Of a stretch of DNA of 40,514 nt, positions 33,201-40,492 are shown piece after piece (position 1 is the first letter of the stretch; the number at the start of each line of letters is the position of its first letter). This stretch comes from a virus. The stretch covers positions 1 through 40,514 of IMG/VR virus record IMGVR_UViG_3300042731_001459; one strand, written 5' to 3'. A program made the translations under genes and the position numbers. The notes below the pieces were generated by a model. The model saw nothing but the letters and a program-made list of their open reading frames with translations, was not told where the DNA came from and ran no database searches.

Positions 33201-33674
33201 AACCCTTCAGGGATGGTAGGGGAGTTCAAAATTGCTTATGGTAGTGGTTCAGGAAATGCTTTACAATCCATATCAAATACTGTATCAATACCTTCTGGTA
33301 TCGCTAATCTAGGGTTTTATAAAGATGCTCGCTTTGCTCAAGTAATTGGATTAGATTATAGTTCCCCAGTGAAATCTATTACAGAGACATCACAAGATTA
33401 CTATGAGTTCTTATTTACGGTAGCCTATTCTGGAATCTACTACAAGCCACTAGATTTATTAGACGGGGGATGGAAACAGTTTGACAGCTTTGATGGGTTA
33501 ACTCACGGATTAGAAACAACCAATTATGGGGTTGTTCCGTATTTCTTTGTGTCAACTAGTGGAGCTCCTTCTACATTTTGGCAAGAGGACGATGACTCAG
33601 TTATCTTTAATGAGAAGTCCACAGGATTGCCGAACTCAAATATAACAGTAATTAGAATAGACGATAAACTATAA
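30207..33674 (+). CDS. Tail hub protein, copy 2, with a long propeller-like extension
   Basis: A 1155-residue protein starts directly after copy 1. Residues 1-320 repeat the hub plan, including a SLRNRVVVYGSDG motif near residue 205 that aligns with copy 1. The rest (about 330-1155) is rich in Gly, Tyr, Trp and Thr with repeated strand-turn segments (IYIGTNGSGVYRKT, GVGIDENLGTVHVGYY) and looks like a beta-propeller or receptor-binding domain. It is the likeliest central tail tip component contacting the host. The propeller is inferred from pattern. Confidence 0.65.
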   Translation: MGTVNIQIDHDGYNLSGYVLSYERSNDLCSGVGTITVTVDNDTPRTFNQGDTIELYEDTVKKGEFYITQKYETPGSGIILECQDGTRWMETYFISTVYQTQGLTSRYWIGFILDLAGISYNFTTSEQGYALNPNDSLGLESAYEAVIRLCQQSGWYFYFSGSGVCQIGSLDAGWGSPSVNIITSNGKVLSELIDKNDDSLRNRVVVYGSDGVNVELKTLTPWNRGAGDYRTTVYANGYINDYWTATEIAKTILDEYSKTVSIKVYELAGHVNADVGDTAYCNTKVFKGVGRISSIVSKTTKDGFVTEVTLDRRCPRLVGYWRIDDEYIYIGTNGSGVYRKTLASNTWSDYSSGITNLYIRDLKVKNGFLACTSKDWQAYTRGVVDSAWTQITPSSFIVESGGSFRDVYTDNFKTRGVGIDENLGTVHVGYYNPPSGSWVMSTTPSSLNPQTWTKIIVDGEEVELLDIDTDNKNLVGTIVVSGGSTAPNNAVQGSSGEEPYYAFDTVSRGSPEDVTATLVFSGVYSEDNFIRNNKLWYLKSTSEVAYFDMQTQEVTVIDMDDTNFDAAILGAKNLYVTEDETEIHIFGYFSSTASRGHLVGDLVTKDYTVINSSVHAGSSEPAIQNGECVAFYLTSESDPDDWLDNRGMVVYNMLTEATYTQQGPNLYGGTYSKTTYDNYNTRTGFGFNISENGISVIHGLSFGLDENPVGIGGFFDIGKFTYSVINFDITTGTFSQELRIVLNEPIRQTPGPVYVSQTSGSKTTGYSYSGVGCHNRIFDGDVKYIEQAHYVEHPTNTIYKQSYNEWDTDGAGDPVDYLYDGINTGETFPLITKGTILYTLRRAQDSIGTYYWWGYNLTSSIATNFKYEGYAGYTGHCKLIDEADNSILILDFDDSLIPKGYDIQTGIRKKIYSGITYHGRDFLLLNGYLLFVEYSTRDYSMLYEIETPQGGISAISNGFVTLSGDTFGIMGTFDTAPSGGNWIYVDVPRESPILFFGGNPSGMVGEFKIAYGSGSGNALQSISNTVSIPSGIANLGFYKDARFAQVIGLDYSSPVKSITETSQDYYEFLFTVAYSGIYYKPLDLLDGGWKQFDSFDGLTHGLETTNYGVVPYFFVSTSGAPSTFWQEDDDSVIFNEKSTGLPNSNITVIRIDDKL

Positions 33675-33682
33675 GGAAAGAC

Positions 33683-35185
33683 ATGCCCGGATACTTTGAC
33701 CTAAATAGAGTAATAAACGATAGATTGGTAGACCTAAGACGGTACTTAGAAATGAGACCGCTTGTATTAGGCTCTGTTTCTGCGTCAGGTGGAGGAACAT
33801 CTGGTAGACCTACTAGCTTTGTCGGACAGCTTCCACAAACAAGAGTAAGTTACGATAAATCCGAATTAGCTACTCTAGCCACATCTGGAAGCCCGTCCCT
33901 ATTGGATAACTTGAATCACATTAGAGCTAGACTAGTAGCTTTAGAGGTAGCTAGTGGTACAAGTCCCGGTACATTTACTGTCAAAGAGGACAATGTAGTG
34001 GTAGCCTCTGGTATTACTATTTTAGATTTTCTTGGTAGTGCAGTTAGTGTAACCGAATCTCCAACAGGGGAAGCTAATGTAACTATTACGATAAGTGGTG
34101 GAGCTACTGCACTAGATGAGTTGACTGATGTAACCATTGTTGTGCCTGTATCTGGAGAAGTTTTAACTTATAATGGTTCACAGTGGGTAAATGCTTTACC
34201 GTCTGGTCTAGCACACAGTCCCGTAACAGTAGTAGATACACCTACACTAGATTTGACTATAGCTGGACAAGAACTACAAGGAAGAGTAATCTTTAGTGGG
34301 GTGAACCATAACCAGCTAAATAATACTCATAACCTGACTACAGATATTGACCACACACAGATTACTAATATTGGCACAAATACTCACGCACAGATTGATA
34401 CTCATATTGCTGATACTTCTATACACTTTGATGAACTTAACGAATTGAGTGACGTAGAAGTAACTGCGGTGGTATCAGGTAAGGTTCTAGGCTATCAGGG
34501 GTCTAAGTGGAGACCCGTTACCGTATCTGGTGGCGGAGGAGCTTCTGCCTTAGATGACCTGACAGATGTAGTTATTACAACTCCAGCTTCGGGAGAAGTA
34601 CTGGGATATAATGGAGTTAGTTGGATAAATACTACAGTCTCAGGAGTGGGTGGAGGAGGCTTTACGGCTGGAGATGTTCGCAAAGTTGTGCTATATGATG
34701 AAACCTTGTCTGTCGCTGGTAATTTCGATGTGTCCAGCATCAGCCAGGACTATGACCATCTAGAATTGATACTGAAAATTAGATCAACAGAAGCTAGTGT
34801 AGCCGGGGATTATTGCATGCTACATTTCAATAATGATACTACTCCTGGTAATTACCTGTATCAGTATCACTCATTTGCTGGAGGACAGGCTGGTGCGCAG
34901 GGAAATAATAGTATTCTATTCCGTTTTACAACCGCCGCTGATGCGGGTTCTAATTATTTCTACGCTTGCAGGGTTCTAATTGACAACTACACATCAAGTT
35001 ATTACAAAGTGGCATTAGGTAGGTCTGGTGGGCAAGCAGGGAGTCCAAGATCAGAAATATCACAAGTAACTTGGGAAAACACAGACGCAATTAACAGAAT
35101 TACGATTTCACCAGACGGGTATAGTACTGATAAATATGTAGCAGACAGCAGGTTGATTATATATGGTATCAAGGAGGTGAGTTAA
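33683..35185 (+). CDS. Tail fibre protein
   Basis: ATG 33683 follows AAGGAAAG. The 500-residue protein has an N-terminal helical part, three copies of an LxxLxDV...SG[EK]VLxYxGxxW unit (near residues 142, 249 and 288), Gly-rich linkers (SGGGGA, GVGGGGF), and a C-terminal domain of about 150 residues with many aromatic residues that resembles receptor-binding heads. The Thr/His/Asn-rich stretch near 205-245 (NHNQLNNTHNL) may coordinate metal, as in some fibres. Confidence 0.7.
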   Translation: MPGYFDLNRVINDRLVDLRRYLEMRPLVLGSVSASGGGTSGRPTSFVGQLPQTRVSYDKSELATLATSGSPSLLDNLNHIRARLVALEVASGTSPGTFTVKEDNVVVASGITILDFLGSAVSVTESPTGEANVTITISGGATALDELTDVTIVVPVSGEVLTYNGSQWVNALPSGLAHSPVTVVDTPTLDLTIAGQELQGRVIFSGVNHNQLNNTHNLTTDIDHTQITNIGTNTHAQIDTHIADTSIHFDELNELSDVEVTAVVSGKVLGYQGSKWRPVTVSGGGGASALDDLTDVVITTPASGEVLGYNGVSWINTTVSGVGGGGFTAGDVRKVVLYDETLSVAGNFDVSSISQDYDHLELILKIRSTEASVAGDYCMLHFNNDTTPGNYLYQYHSFAGGQAGAQGNNSILFRFTTAADAGSNYFYACRVLIDNYTSSYYKVALGRSGGQAGSPRSEISQVTWENTDAINRITISPDGYSTDKYVADSRLIIYGIKEVS

Positions 35186-35649
35186 TGGCAGTAGACTTTC
35201 CGAAAATGGATGAAGTTAGGATAGATCAACTTCGCAATGAGATTAACCAAGTAGCACAAGATCAGCTTGGAATCTTGTTTCCGACTAGGCGTATTCAATG
35301 GATACCAGAGGAAGGAGTAATTAGGTTTACTAATGCCTCTAGTGGAGTAGATGCTCAACTGGATGTTGAAGCACTAGCTACACAATATCAGGCACAAATA
35401 CAAACTCTAGTTGATAATCATGTCCCATCCTCAATATACTTTCCAAATGAGCTACGGGAAGAAAATATAAAAGATGTCCTACAGAGACTAACTATAAATG
35501 CTCTCAATGGGCTTTCCCCAACAGAGCAGTATAACCTAATTCAAAACCGTATAGATAATTGGAGTTCATTAGCTGATGCTAAAGAAGACTTAAGAGAATG
35601 GATACCGCTTGTAATATCAGCAATTTACTGGCTGGTTAAAAACGACTAA
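35185..35649 (+). CDS. Hypothetical protein, 154 aa, fibre region
   Basis: ATG 35185 overlaps the fibre stop as TAATG, behind AAGGAGGTGAG. The 154-residue product is soluble and appears helical, with a possible helix-loop near residues 85-140 and a C-terminal hydrophobic patch (WIPLVISAIYWLV). The location between fibre and holin-like genes suggests a tail tip or fibre partner. No family recognised. Confidence 0.6.
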   Translation: MAVDFPKMDEVRIDQLRNEINQVAQDQLGILFPTRRIQWIPEEGVIRFTNASSGVDAQLDVEALATQYQAQIQTLVDNHVPSSIYFPNELREENIKDVLQRLTINALNGLSPTEQYNLIQNRIDNWSSLADAKEDLREWIPLVISAIYWLVKND

Positions 35650-35691
35650 ACATTGGAGCTTACTTTTGATATGATTAATGAGGACAAAGAG

Positions 35692-36057
35692 ATGTGCATA
35701 GACAAAGAGGAGTATATCCTCCTAATGAATAAAATGGATGAATTTTCTAAACAGCAAACAGAGTTTGGAAAACAACAGGAACAAAATACTAAAGAAATAT
35801 CCCAATTGGGGGAACAAGTAAACGGTATGGACAAAAAAGTATCAACTACTGCTTTGTTTGTTTCTGGTAATGGTGAGCCTGAGAAGGGAATTAATTTTAG
35901 ACTATCTTTCCTAGAAAGGGGTTTCTTAGAGCATATTGCTTTCCATAAGAATGTAGAAGGTGGAGTGATAGATATGCTTAAACCTCTTGGTGGAAAACTT
36001 TTAGAGTGGATAGTCCTGGGTGGAATCTTTTATGGTATTTCCGCTCTAACACAATAG
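35692..36057 (+). CDS. Holin-like or XhlA-type membrane protein
   Basis: ATG 35692 has GAGGA seven bases upstream and is preferred; ATG 35671 and TTG 35653 are less supported alternatives. The 121-residue product has an N-terminal helical coiled-coil region (about residues 5-45), then a soluble middle and a C-terminal hydrophobic span (LLEWIVLGGIFYGISAL). A coiled-coil plus single C-terminal span recalls XhlA-type lysis accessory proteins. It is a candidate holin or partner, near the endolysin. Confidence 0.55.
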   Translation: MCIDKEEYILLMNKMDEFSKQQTEFGKQQEQNTKEISQLGEQVNGMDKKVSTTALFVSGNGEPEKGINFRLSFLERGFLEHIAFHKNVEGGVIDMLKPLGGKLLEWIVLGGIFYGISALTQ

Positions 36058-36072
36058 TAAAGGAGAAGAAAA

Positions 36073-36372
36073 ATGACTACACAATTTGAGAAAGAGGGAA
36101 GAACTCCCATACTTACAGAGGCATTTAACGACTTAGAGGTATATGATTTTACCTTGATTTCTGGACAACTCAGCAATCAGGCTGGAAACAGGTTTGTACT
36201 TTTAGCTCATCCAGACAACGCTAATAACGTGATGCTAGGTACACTAAATAATATTACCTTTCCTCTAGCTGCTGGAGTTGGAATAAGTCTAGAAATCGAA
36301 AACCTAAATCAAGTGTATGCTTATGTACAATCTGGTGATAAGCTTAATGTAATGATTCTAAAAGAGGTATAA
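36073..36372 (+). CDS. Hypothetical protein, 99 aa
   Basis: ATG 36073 follows AAAGGAGAAGAA. The 99-residue product is beta-rich without spans or cysteines, with pattern FVLLAHPDNANNVMLGTL and GISLEIENLNQVYAYV, compatible with a small beta-sandwich structural protein. Its neighbours are a holin-like gene and a lectin-like gene. A virion accessory role is inferred. Confidence 0.6.
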   Translation: MTTQFEKEGRTPILTEAFNDLEVYDFTLISGQLSNQAGNRFVLLAHPDNANNVMLGTLNNITFPLAAGVGISLEIENLNQVYAYVQSGDKLNVMILKEV

Positions 36373-36373
36373 T

Positions 36374-37882
36374 ATGAGTTTTTTAAGAACACTTCCTAAA
36401 GTTCTTGGGTATAGTGGCTTACTAATCTCTAATTTAGTTTCGTTTATTCTAGCCCTAATTCCGGGGTTTGGTTCTGATTATGATGCAGAAGATGACGATA
36501 CTCCAGCAGGAGGAGATGTAGACAACTGGCATCCGGGATATGGAAACGGACCAGCCTTTACCCCTCCGGGTCAGAATAAGCCCAAGAAAGGTATAGGAGG
36601 AGCAAACAATGAGGATTTTATAATCTTCGATGGGATTGATGACCTCCTTCAAGCAGACTATATATTACAACAACCCTATACACTCTTTATCGCAATAGAG
36701 ATTGTGACTACCGCAGACGGTGAAATTATTCTAGATGGTGGAGATGCAGGAATTGGGACTATATACAATGATGGAGGTTACTGGGCATTAGACTCTGGTA
36801 CACCGTTAGTTAGTACCATAGATGTTCTTCCAGGGTTTTATATTATAAAAGCAACCTTTGATGGAGCTAACTCAGAACTGGTAGTAAACAGAAGCACCCC
36901 TCTAATTGGGGATACAGGCTCAAGTACAGAACCGGGTGGAATTACTATTGGTGGTGGTGCTGGTGATACAAACCACTCTGAAGTAAACTATTATGAGATA
37001 GTTGTATTTGAGGATTCTGTCAATACTGCTAATACCTCTACTGTGTTTGAATATTTAGAAGATGAATACTTAGGAGAAATAGAAGGTTGGTCTCCAAGAC
37101 AGATGAACGCCAGTACCCTACACTTGTGGGTACAGGTAGACGATTCCGATGCCAACCAACTAAATACAAATGCTGGTAGCCCTGCTGTAGAGGATGCTGA
37201 CCCAATCGGTTACATGACTTCCTCTTATCCAGCACCAGCAAATATGTATGCACTTGATTACAGGTTTGAGGTGGAAAAAGGGGCACTTATACTTGGTCAC
37301 TGGTCTGCTACCGCACAAAGCTCTAGAAGCTATATGAGACACGATAAGAGTGGCGATTGGTTACTTAATGGAAATAAGACCTTTCTGACAATTGTAATGG
37401 GTAATTTTGTGGGTAACATTGATAATACAGAAAACGGAGCAGTGGTCAGAATAGCTGGTTCTAGTGCTAACCCGTATGGACTATACATACATAGAAATGA
37501 TGCTAATGGAGGATACTGTTGGAGACTGTATAAGAATAGTGACGAGATATATGATTCTTCATATAGTGCTATAGATACGCTGCTTCCAACAAATCCAACT
37601 ATTCTTACCTATGTACTGGATGCCTCCTCTGTAAGTAACCCAACTCCTACTGAGTTGTATGTAAATGGACAACAGGTAATAGATGTCTCAATGGATTCCA
37701 TTTACAGCTTAGAGGGGACAAGTGTGGAGTTTCAATGGGGTAGACACCAAGTTGGAAGTATTTCTGACGGAGACCAAACATTTGGAGCTGCTTATGAATT
37801 CATGCACTACAAAGAAGGGGATACATACAGAACACTAATTGAGCAGTACTTGGCAACTAAGTATGGGGTAAGTCTAAGTTAA
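36374..37882 (+). CDS. Lectin-like (LamG/concanavalin) adhesin with N-terminal hydrophobic segment
   Basis: A 502-residue protein starts at ATG 36374 behind AAGAGGTAT. Residues 10-32 are hydrophobic (VLGYSGLLISNLVSFILALI), then a Gly/Pro-rich acidic linker. Two concanavalin-like domains follow: about 75-235 (FIIFDGIDD ... FEYLEDEYLG) and about 240-502 (WSPRQMNAS ... YLATKYGVSLS), each ending in a similar Y-L-x-x-[EK]-Y pattern. Such domains bind glycans. The N-terminal segment could be a membrane or hydrophobic anchor. A host-binding role is inferred. Confidence 0.65.
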   Translation: MSFLRTLPKVLGYSGLLISNLVSFILALIPGFGSDYDAEDDDTPAGGDVDNWHPGYGNGPAFTPPGQNKPKKGIGGANNEDFIIFDGIDDLLQADYILQQPYTLFIAIEIVTTADGEIILDGGDAGIGTIYNDGGYWALDSGTPLVSTIDVLPGFYIIKATFDGANSELVVNRSTPLIGDTGSSTEPGGITIGGGAGDTNHSEVNYYEIVVFEDSVNTANTSTVFEYLEDEYLGEIEGWSPRQMNASTLHLWVQVDDSDANQLNTNAGSPAVEDADPIGYMTSSYPAPANMYALDYRFEVEKGALILGHWSATAQSSRSYMRHDKSGDWLLNGNKTFLTIVMGNFVGNIDNTENGAVVRIAGSSANPYGLYIHRNDANGGYCWRLYKNSDEIYDSSYSAIDTLLPTNPTILTYVLDASSVSNPTPTELYVNGQQVIDVSMDSIYSLEGTSVEFQWGRHQVGSISDGDQTFGAAYEFMHYKEGDTYRTLIEQYLATKYGVSLS

Positions 37883-37883
37883 G

Positions 37884-38237
37884 GTGAGTGATGCTAAAAA
37901 CACTAAGCGACATATTGATATACTTATTCAATTCACCTCTGTCCTTCTTTTCGGACTCTGTGTGGCACTGGGTTGTATCAGCCTGTTTGGGTTGGTTGGT
38001 ATTTCGCCGGATGTTGACCACATCATTTGCGCTCTTATATTTCCTAGAACGTGGAATCCAGAAGAAGGTCAATTCGGTTGTCGTCTTGCTCATGGTCTTA
38101 TCCTGCCTATTAGTAGCTTTATCGGCGGTATGGGCATCACATTATGGCTTGGATTATGGCTACGATACGCCTTTAGACCCCCCGCTGAAGATAAGACCCC
38201 CACAAACATAAGGAGAAAAAATGGTAAAAATTATTGA
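37884..38237 (+). CDS. Membrane protein with SPDVDH motif (frame A), possible holin
   Basis: GTG 37884 opens a 117-codon frame with three hydrophobic stretches (VLLFGLCVALGCISLFGLVG, GLILPISSFIGGMGITLWLG and others), a SPDVDH motif near residue 42 and LAHG near residue 69. DxDH and a later His resemble membrane-bound metal-dependent hydrolase-like proteins. By hand count about three-fifths of codons begin with a purine, better than the competing frame. It overlaps the endolysin start by 17 bases. The start lacks a good ribosome site. Confidence 0.55.
   Translation: MSDAKNTKRHIDILIQFTSVLLFGLCVALGCISLFGLVGISPDVDHIICALIFPRTWNPEEGQFGCRLAHGLILPISSFIGGMGITLWLGLWLRYAFRPPAEDKTPTNIRRKNGKNY
37891..38211 (+). 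CDS. Alternative overlapping membrane ORF (frame B)
   Basis: ATG 37891 has AAGGTG at good spacing and ends (38211) just before the endolysin ribosome site, a neat fit. It encodes 106 residues with hydrophobic segments (WHWVVSACLGWLVF, SVVVLLMVLSCLLVALSAVW). Only about two-fifths of its codons begin with a purine, so it may be a shadow of frame A, or both may be expressed as overlapping genes. Confidence 0.35.
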   Translation: MLKTLSDILIYLFNSPLSFFSDSVWHWVVSACLGWLVFRRMLTTSFALLYFLERGIQKKVNSVVVLLMVLSCLLVALSAVWASHYGLDYGYDTPLDPPLKIRPPQT

Positions 38238-39588
38238 CACCTCACATCACAAAGGATACATTGATTGGCAACAAGTTAAAAACTACGGTATAGAGGGAGT
38301 TATTCAAAAGTGTTCCGATGGTTGGTTTATGCCTGATGATATGAACAAGGCTTCATACACTCAGCACATAGACCCATCTTTCAGACTCTATTGGAAATCT
38401 CTAGAAGATATGTTCTCTTGGAGAGGTGCGTATCATTTTCTAAGGGTAGATGATGAACTTGCTATAGAGAATGAGAGACCTACCAGCTTAGAGCAAGTAG
38501 ATGTCTTTTATGAGGCTATGGTAGAAGAGGGACTCAACTACGATGACTACGTAATTTTAGATATAGAAGAACCCCCAAGTAACATCAGTTACCTATCTCC
38601 AAGTACAATAGCTGACAGAGTTACCGCAGTAATTCAAAAGACTACCGAGCTATTCAAAAGAAAACCCATCCTGTATACAGGGGCTTGGTGGTGGGATTAT
38701 TACAAAGATTACTTTGACCACAGCTTTGTGCAAGACCAGTTATTTTGGATGTCACATTACTGGGCGATTGACCACTCAACAAATGAGTTTCTAAACCAAT
38801 CACCAAAGTACTACATAAGGGAAGAGAGACTTTTCCCACATGCTTGGTTGGACGATTTGAATGATAGAATAGCTTATTGTAGAGTACCAGTAATACGAAG
38901 AAGTACAGGAGAGGAAATCTCCGCTATCAATAAGAATAAGGCTGTAATGTGGCAGTATTCTTCAAGTGGTAACATTCCGGGTATCCATGATGGAAAAGGA
39001 TGGGTAGATATAAGTATAGCAATCAGACCAGAAGAAACTTGGACTGAGGCTAGAGCAGAAGAACCAGAACCACCAACAGGAGGAGAAATGGGAGTATTAG
39101 AAGATATTAGAGCAGAGCTAGAAAAACACACAACACTGCTAGAAGAAATAAGCGGTAAGCTGGAAGGGGGCGGTGGAACAGACCCCGGTAATGGGGGAGG
39201 TACACCAGAACCAACTACAGTTGGAGTACGGGTAGATAGAGGTGGAAAACAAGTTTACACCTTCTGTGTCGGTGCTTATAACGCAAAGAACAAGCTGGAA
39301 CTTGAAGACGGTATTGTGGTACTTGCGAGAGACCCAAGAGGTTTCCCCGTATTCGTTATCTACCCCTCAAATACTTCAGAAGTGGGGGAAAGAGTATTCG
39401 TAGAATCAATGAGTGTTGTACAGGTCTATCCTGAAGCGGTGCTAGGAGACGGTGGGTGGAAAGCCTACAGAATAGATAAGTCTCAACTAGTTCCAAAAAC
39501 AGGTAGTGCCTCTATCCCTACAGTAGATGGGGATGGAAATGAGATTGAATTGTTTATTAGAGAAGACTTTGTAGTGGAGTTTGTATAA
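38221..39588 (+). CDS. GH25 muramidase endolysin
   Basis: ATG 38221 follows AAGGAGAAAAA. Residues 1-285 are a glycoside hydrolase 25 (lysozyme) domain: DTSHHKGYIDW at 6-16, and ILDIEE (Asp114, Glu116 the likely catalytic pair), WMSHYW and VMWQYSS. Residues 293-315 form a coiled coil (ILE/LEU heptads in DIRAELEKHTTLLEEISGKL), a Gly/Pro linker follows, and 345-455 is a beta-rich C-terminal domain of unknown type, likely wall binding. It cuts peptidoglycan to release progeny. An internal start at 39088 may yield the C-terminal part alone. Confidence 0.88.
   Translation: MVKIIDTSHHKGYIDWQQVKNYGIEGVIQKCSDGWFMPDDMNKASYTQHIDPSFRLYWKSLEDMFSWRGAYHFLRVDDELAIENERPTSLEQVDVFYEAMVEEGLNYDDYVILDIEEPPSNISYLSPSTIADRVTAVIQKTTELFKRKPILYTGAWWWDYYKDYFDHSFVQDQLFWMSHYWAIDHSTNEFLNQSPKYYIREERLFPHAWLDDLNDRIAYCRVPVIRRSTGEEISAINKNKAVMWQYSSSGNIPGIHDGKGWVDISIAIRPEETWTEARAEEPEPPTGGEMGVLEDIRAELEKHTTLLEEISGKLEGGGGTDPGNGGGTPEPTTVGVRVDRGGKQVYTFCVGAYNAKNKLELEDGIVVLARDPRGFPVFVIYPSNTSEVGERVFVESMSVVQVYPEAVLGDGGWKAYRIDKSQLVPKTGSASIPTVDGDGNEIELFIREDFVVEFV
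39078..39085 (+). promoter_or_regulatory. Candidate internal Shine-Dalgarno in the endolysin gene
   Basis: AGGAGGAG lies just before in-frame ATG 39088. Spacing from AGGAGG is about four bases, slightly short. The same bases code for Gly-Gly-Glu in a linker, so the match could be chance. Confidence 0.42.
39088..39588 (+). CDS. Possible nested C-terminal endolysin subunit
   Basis: In-frame ATG at codon 290, behind AGGAGGAG, would start a 166-residue product at the junction between catalytic domain and coiled coil (MGVLEDIRAELEKH). It would hold only the coiled coil, linker and C-terminal domain. Known endolysins such as Lys170 use an internal start to make extra binding subunits that assemble with the full protein. 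Here it is inferred. Confidence 0.42.
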   Translation: MGVLEDIRAELEKHTTLLEEISGKLEGGGGTDPGNGGGTPEPTTVGVRVDRGGKQVYTFCVGAYNAKNKLELEDGIVVLARDPRGFPVFVIYPSNTSEVGERVFVESMSVVQVYPEAVLGDGGWKAYRIDKSQLVPKTGSASIPTVDGDGNEIELFIREDFVVEFV

Positions 39589-40433
39589 TGAAAAAAGCAT
39601 TGATAGTTGGTATCAACGATTATCCACAAAGTACAAATGATTTGCAGGGCTGTGTCAATGACGCATATGACTGGGCACAGGTCTTAGGAAGTAAGTTTGG
39701 CTTTGAGTATGAGTTCCTTCTGGATTCGGAAGCGACCAAAGAAGCAATTCTATCCAGACTACATGCTCTTATTTCTGAAGCTACAACAGGGGATGTAGTA
39801 GTCTTTACTTATTCTGGACATGGTACACAAGTCCTAGACCAAGGGACAGATGAACCAGATAGCTATGATGAAGCCCTTTACGTATATGATGGTTTGTTGC
39901 TAGATGATGAACTGAGAGCAGTATTCGATAGACTTCATCCAGATGCAACCGCCTATGCAGTGATTGATTCCTGCTTTAGCGGTACAGCTACTCGTGCTAT
40001 TGTAAACGGCAAACCACGCTATGTAGAATTACAAAAGATTCCTTGGGGAGCGTCACCGAGTAAACGCTTCATGCAAGAAGAGGATATGGTAGAGTTACTA
40101 CTAAGTGGTAGTGCTGAAGATGAGTATGCTTATGATGCGCTGATTAACGAGAGGTATAATGGGGCAATGAGTTACTACGCCACAAGGATTCTCAACCTGA
40201 ATACAGAGATAACTTGGGAGAACTTTTACGCAAAGCTTAGAGAAAACCTACCAAGTCCAAACTTACCGCAAACTCCTCAACTAGAGGGGCGTGAAGAAGT
40301 AAAGAAGAGGAAAGCACTTACAGGCAAACAAGCTCCAGTTGTAGAACTACCCTCTAAGTTAGGGTACTATATACTGGGAGGTGTGGGAATCCTGTTGTTA
40401 ATTCTCTTTGTGTATGGGCTATTCATAGCGTAG
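39588..40433 (+). CDS. Caspase-like (metacaspase, C14) protease with C-terminal membrane anchor
   Basis: ATG 39588 overlaps the endolysin stop as TAATG, with GGAG upstream. The 281-residue protein has the caspase-hemoglobinase layout: ALIVGINDYP and LQGCVNDAYDW at the N terminus, TYSGHGTQ with catalytic His78, a DEPDSYDEALYVYDG segment and LLDDEL, then AVIDSCFSGT with Cys129. Both dyad residues are intact. The C terminus ends in one hydrophobic span (about 259-281, GYYILGGVGILLLILFVYG), so it would be tail-anchored with the protease in the cytoplasm. Target and role are unknown. Confidence 0.88.
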   Translation: MKKALIVGINDYPQSTNDLQGCVNDAYDWAQVLGSKFGFEYEFLLDSEATKEAILSRLHALISEATTGDVVVFTYSGHGTQVLDQGTDEPDSYDEALYVYDGLLLDDELRAVFDRLHPDATAYAVIDSCFSGTATRAIVNGKPRYVELQKIPWGASPSKRFMQEEDMVELLLSGSAEDEYAYDALINERYNGAMSYYATRILNLNTEITWENFYAKLRENLPSPNLPQTPQLEGREEVKKRKALTGKQAPVVELPSKLGYYILGGVGILLLILFVYGLFIA

Positions 40434-40460
40434 AAGCACGAGATTCAATTTAAACGCATA

Positions 40461-40490
40461 GAGGTACGTAATCATAAGGAGAGGTACGCA
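40461..40490 (+). repeat. Short direct repeat GAGGTACG before the last gene
   Basis: GAGGTACG occurs at 40461-40468 and 40481-40488, 20 bases apart, in the 59-base gap after the caspase gene. The second copy overlaps the AAGGAGAGG ribosome site of the next gene. It could be a small operator or chance repetition. Confidence 0.35.
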
Positions 40491-40492
40491 AA

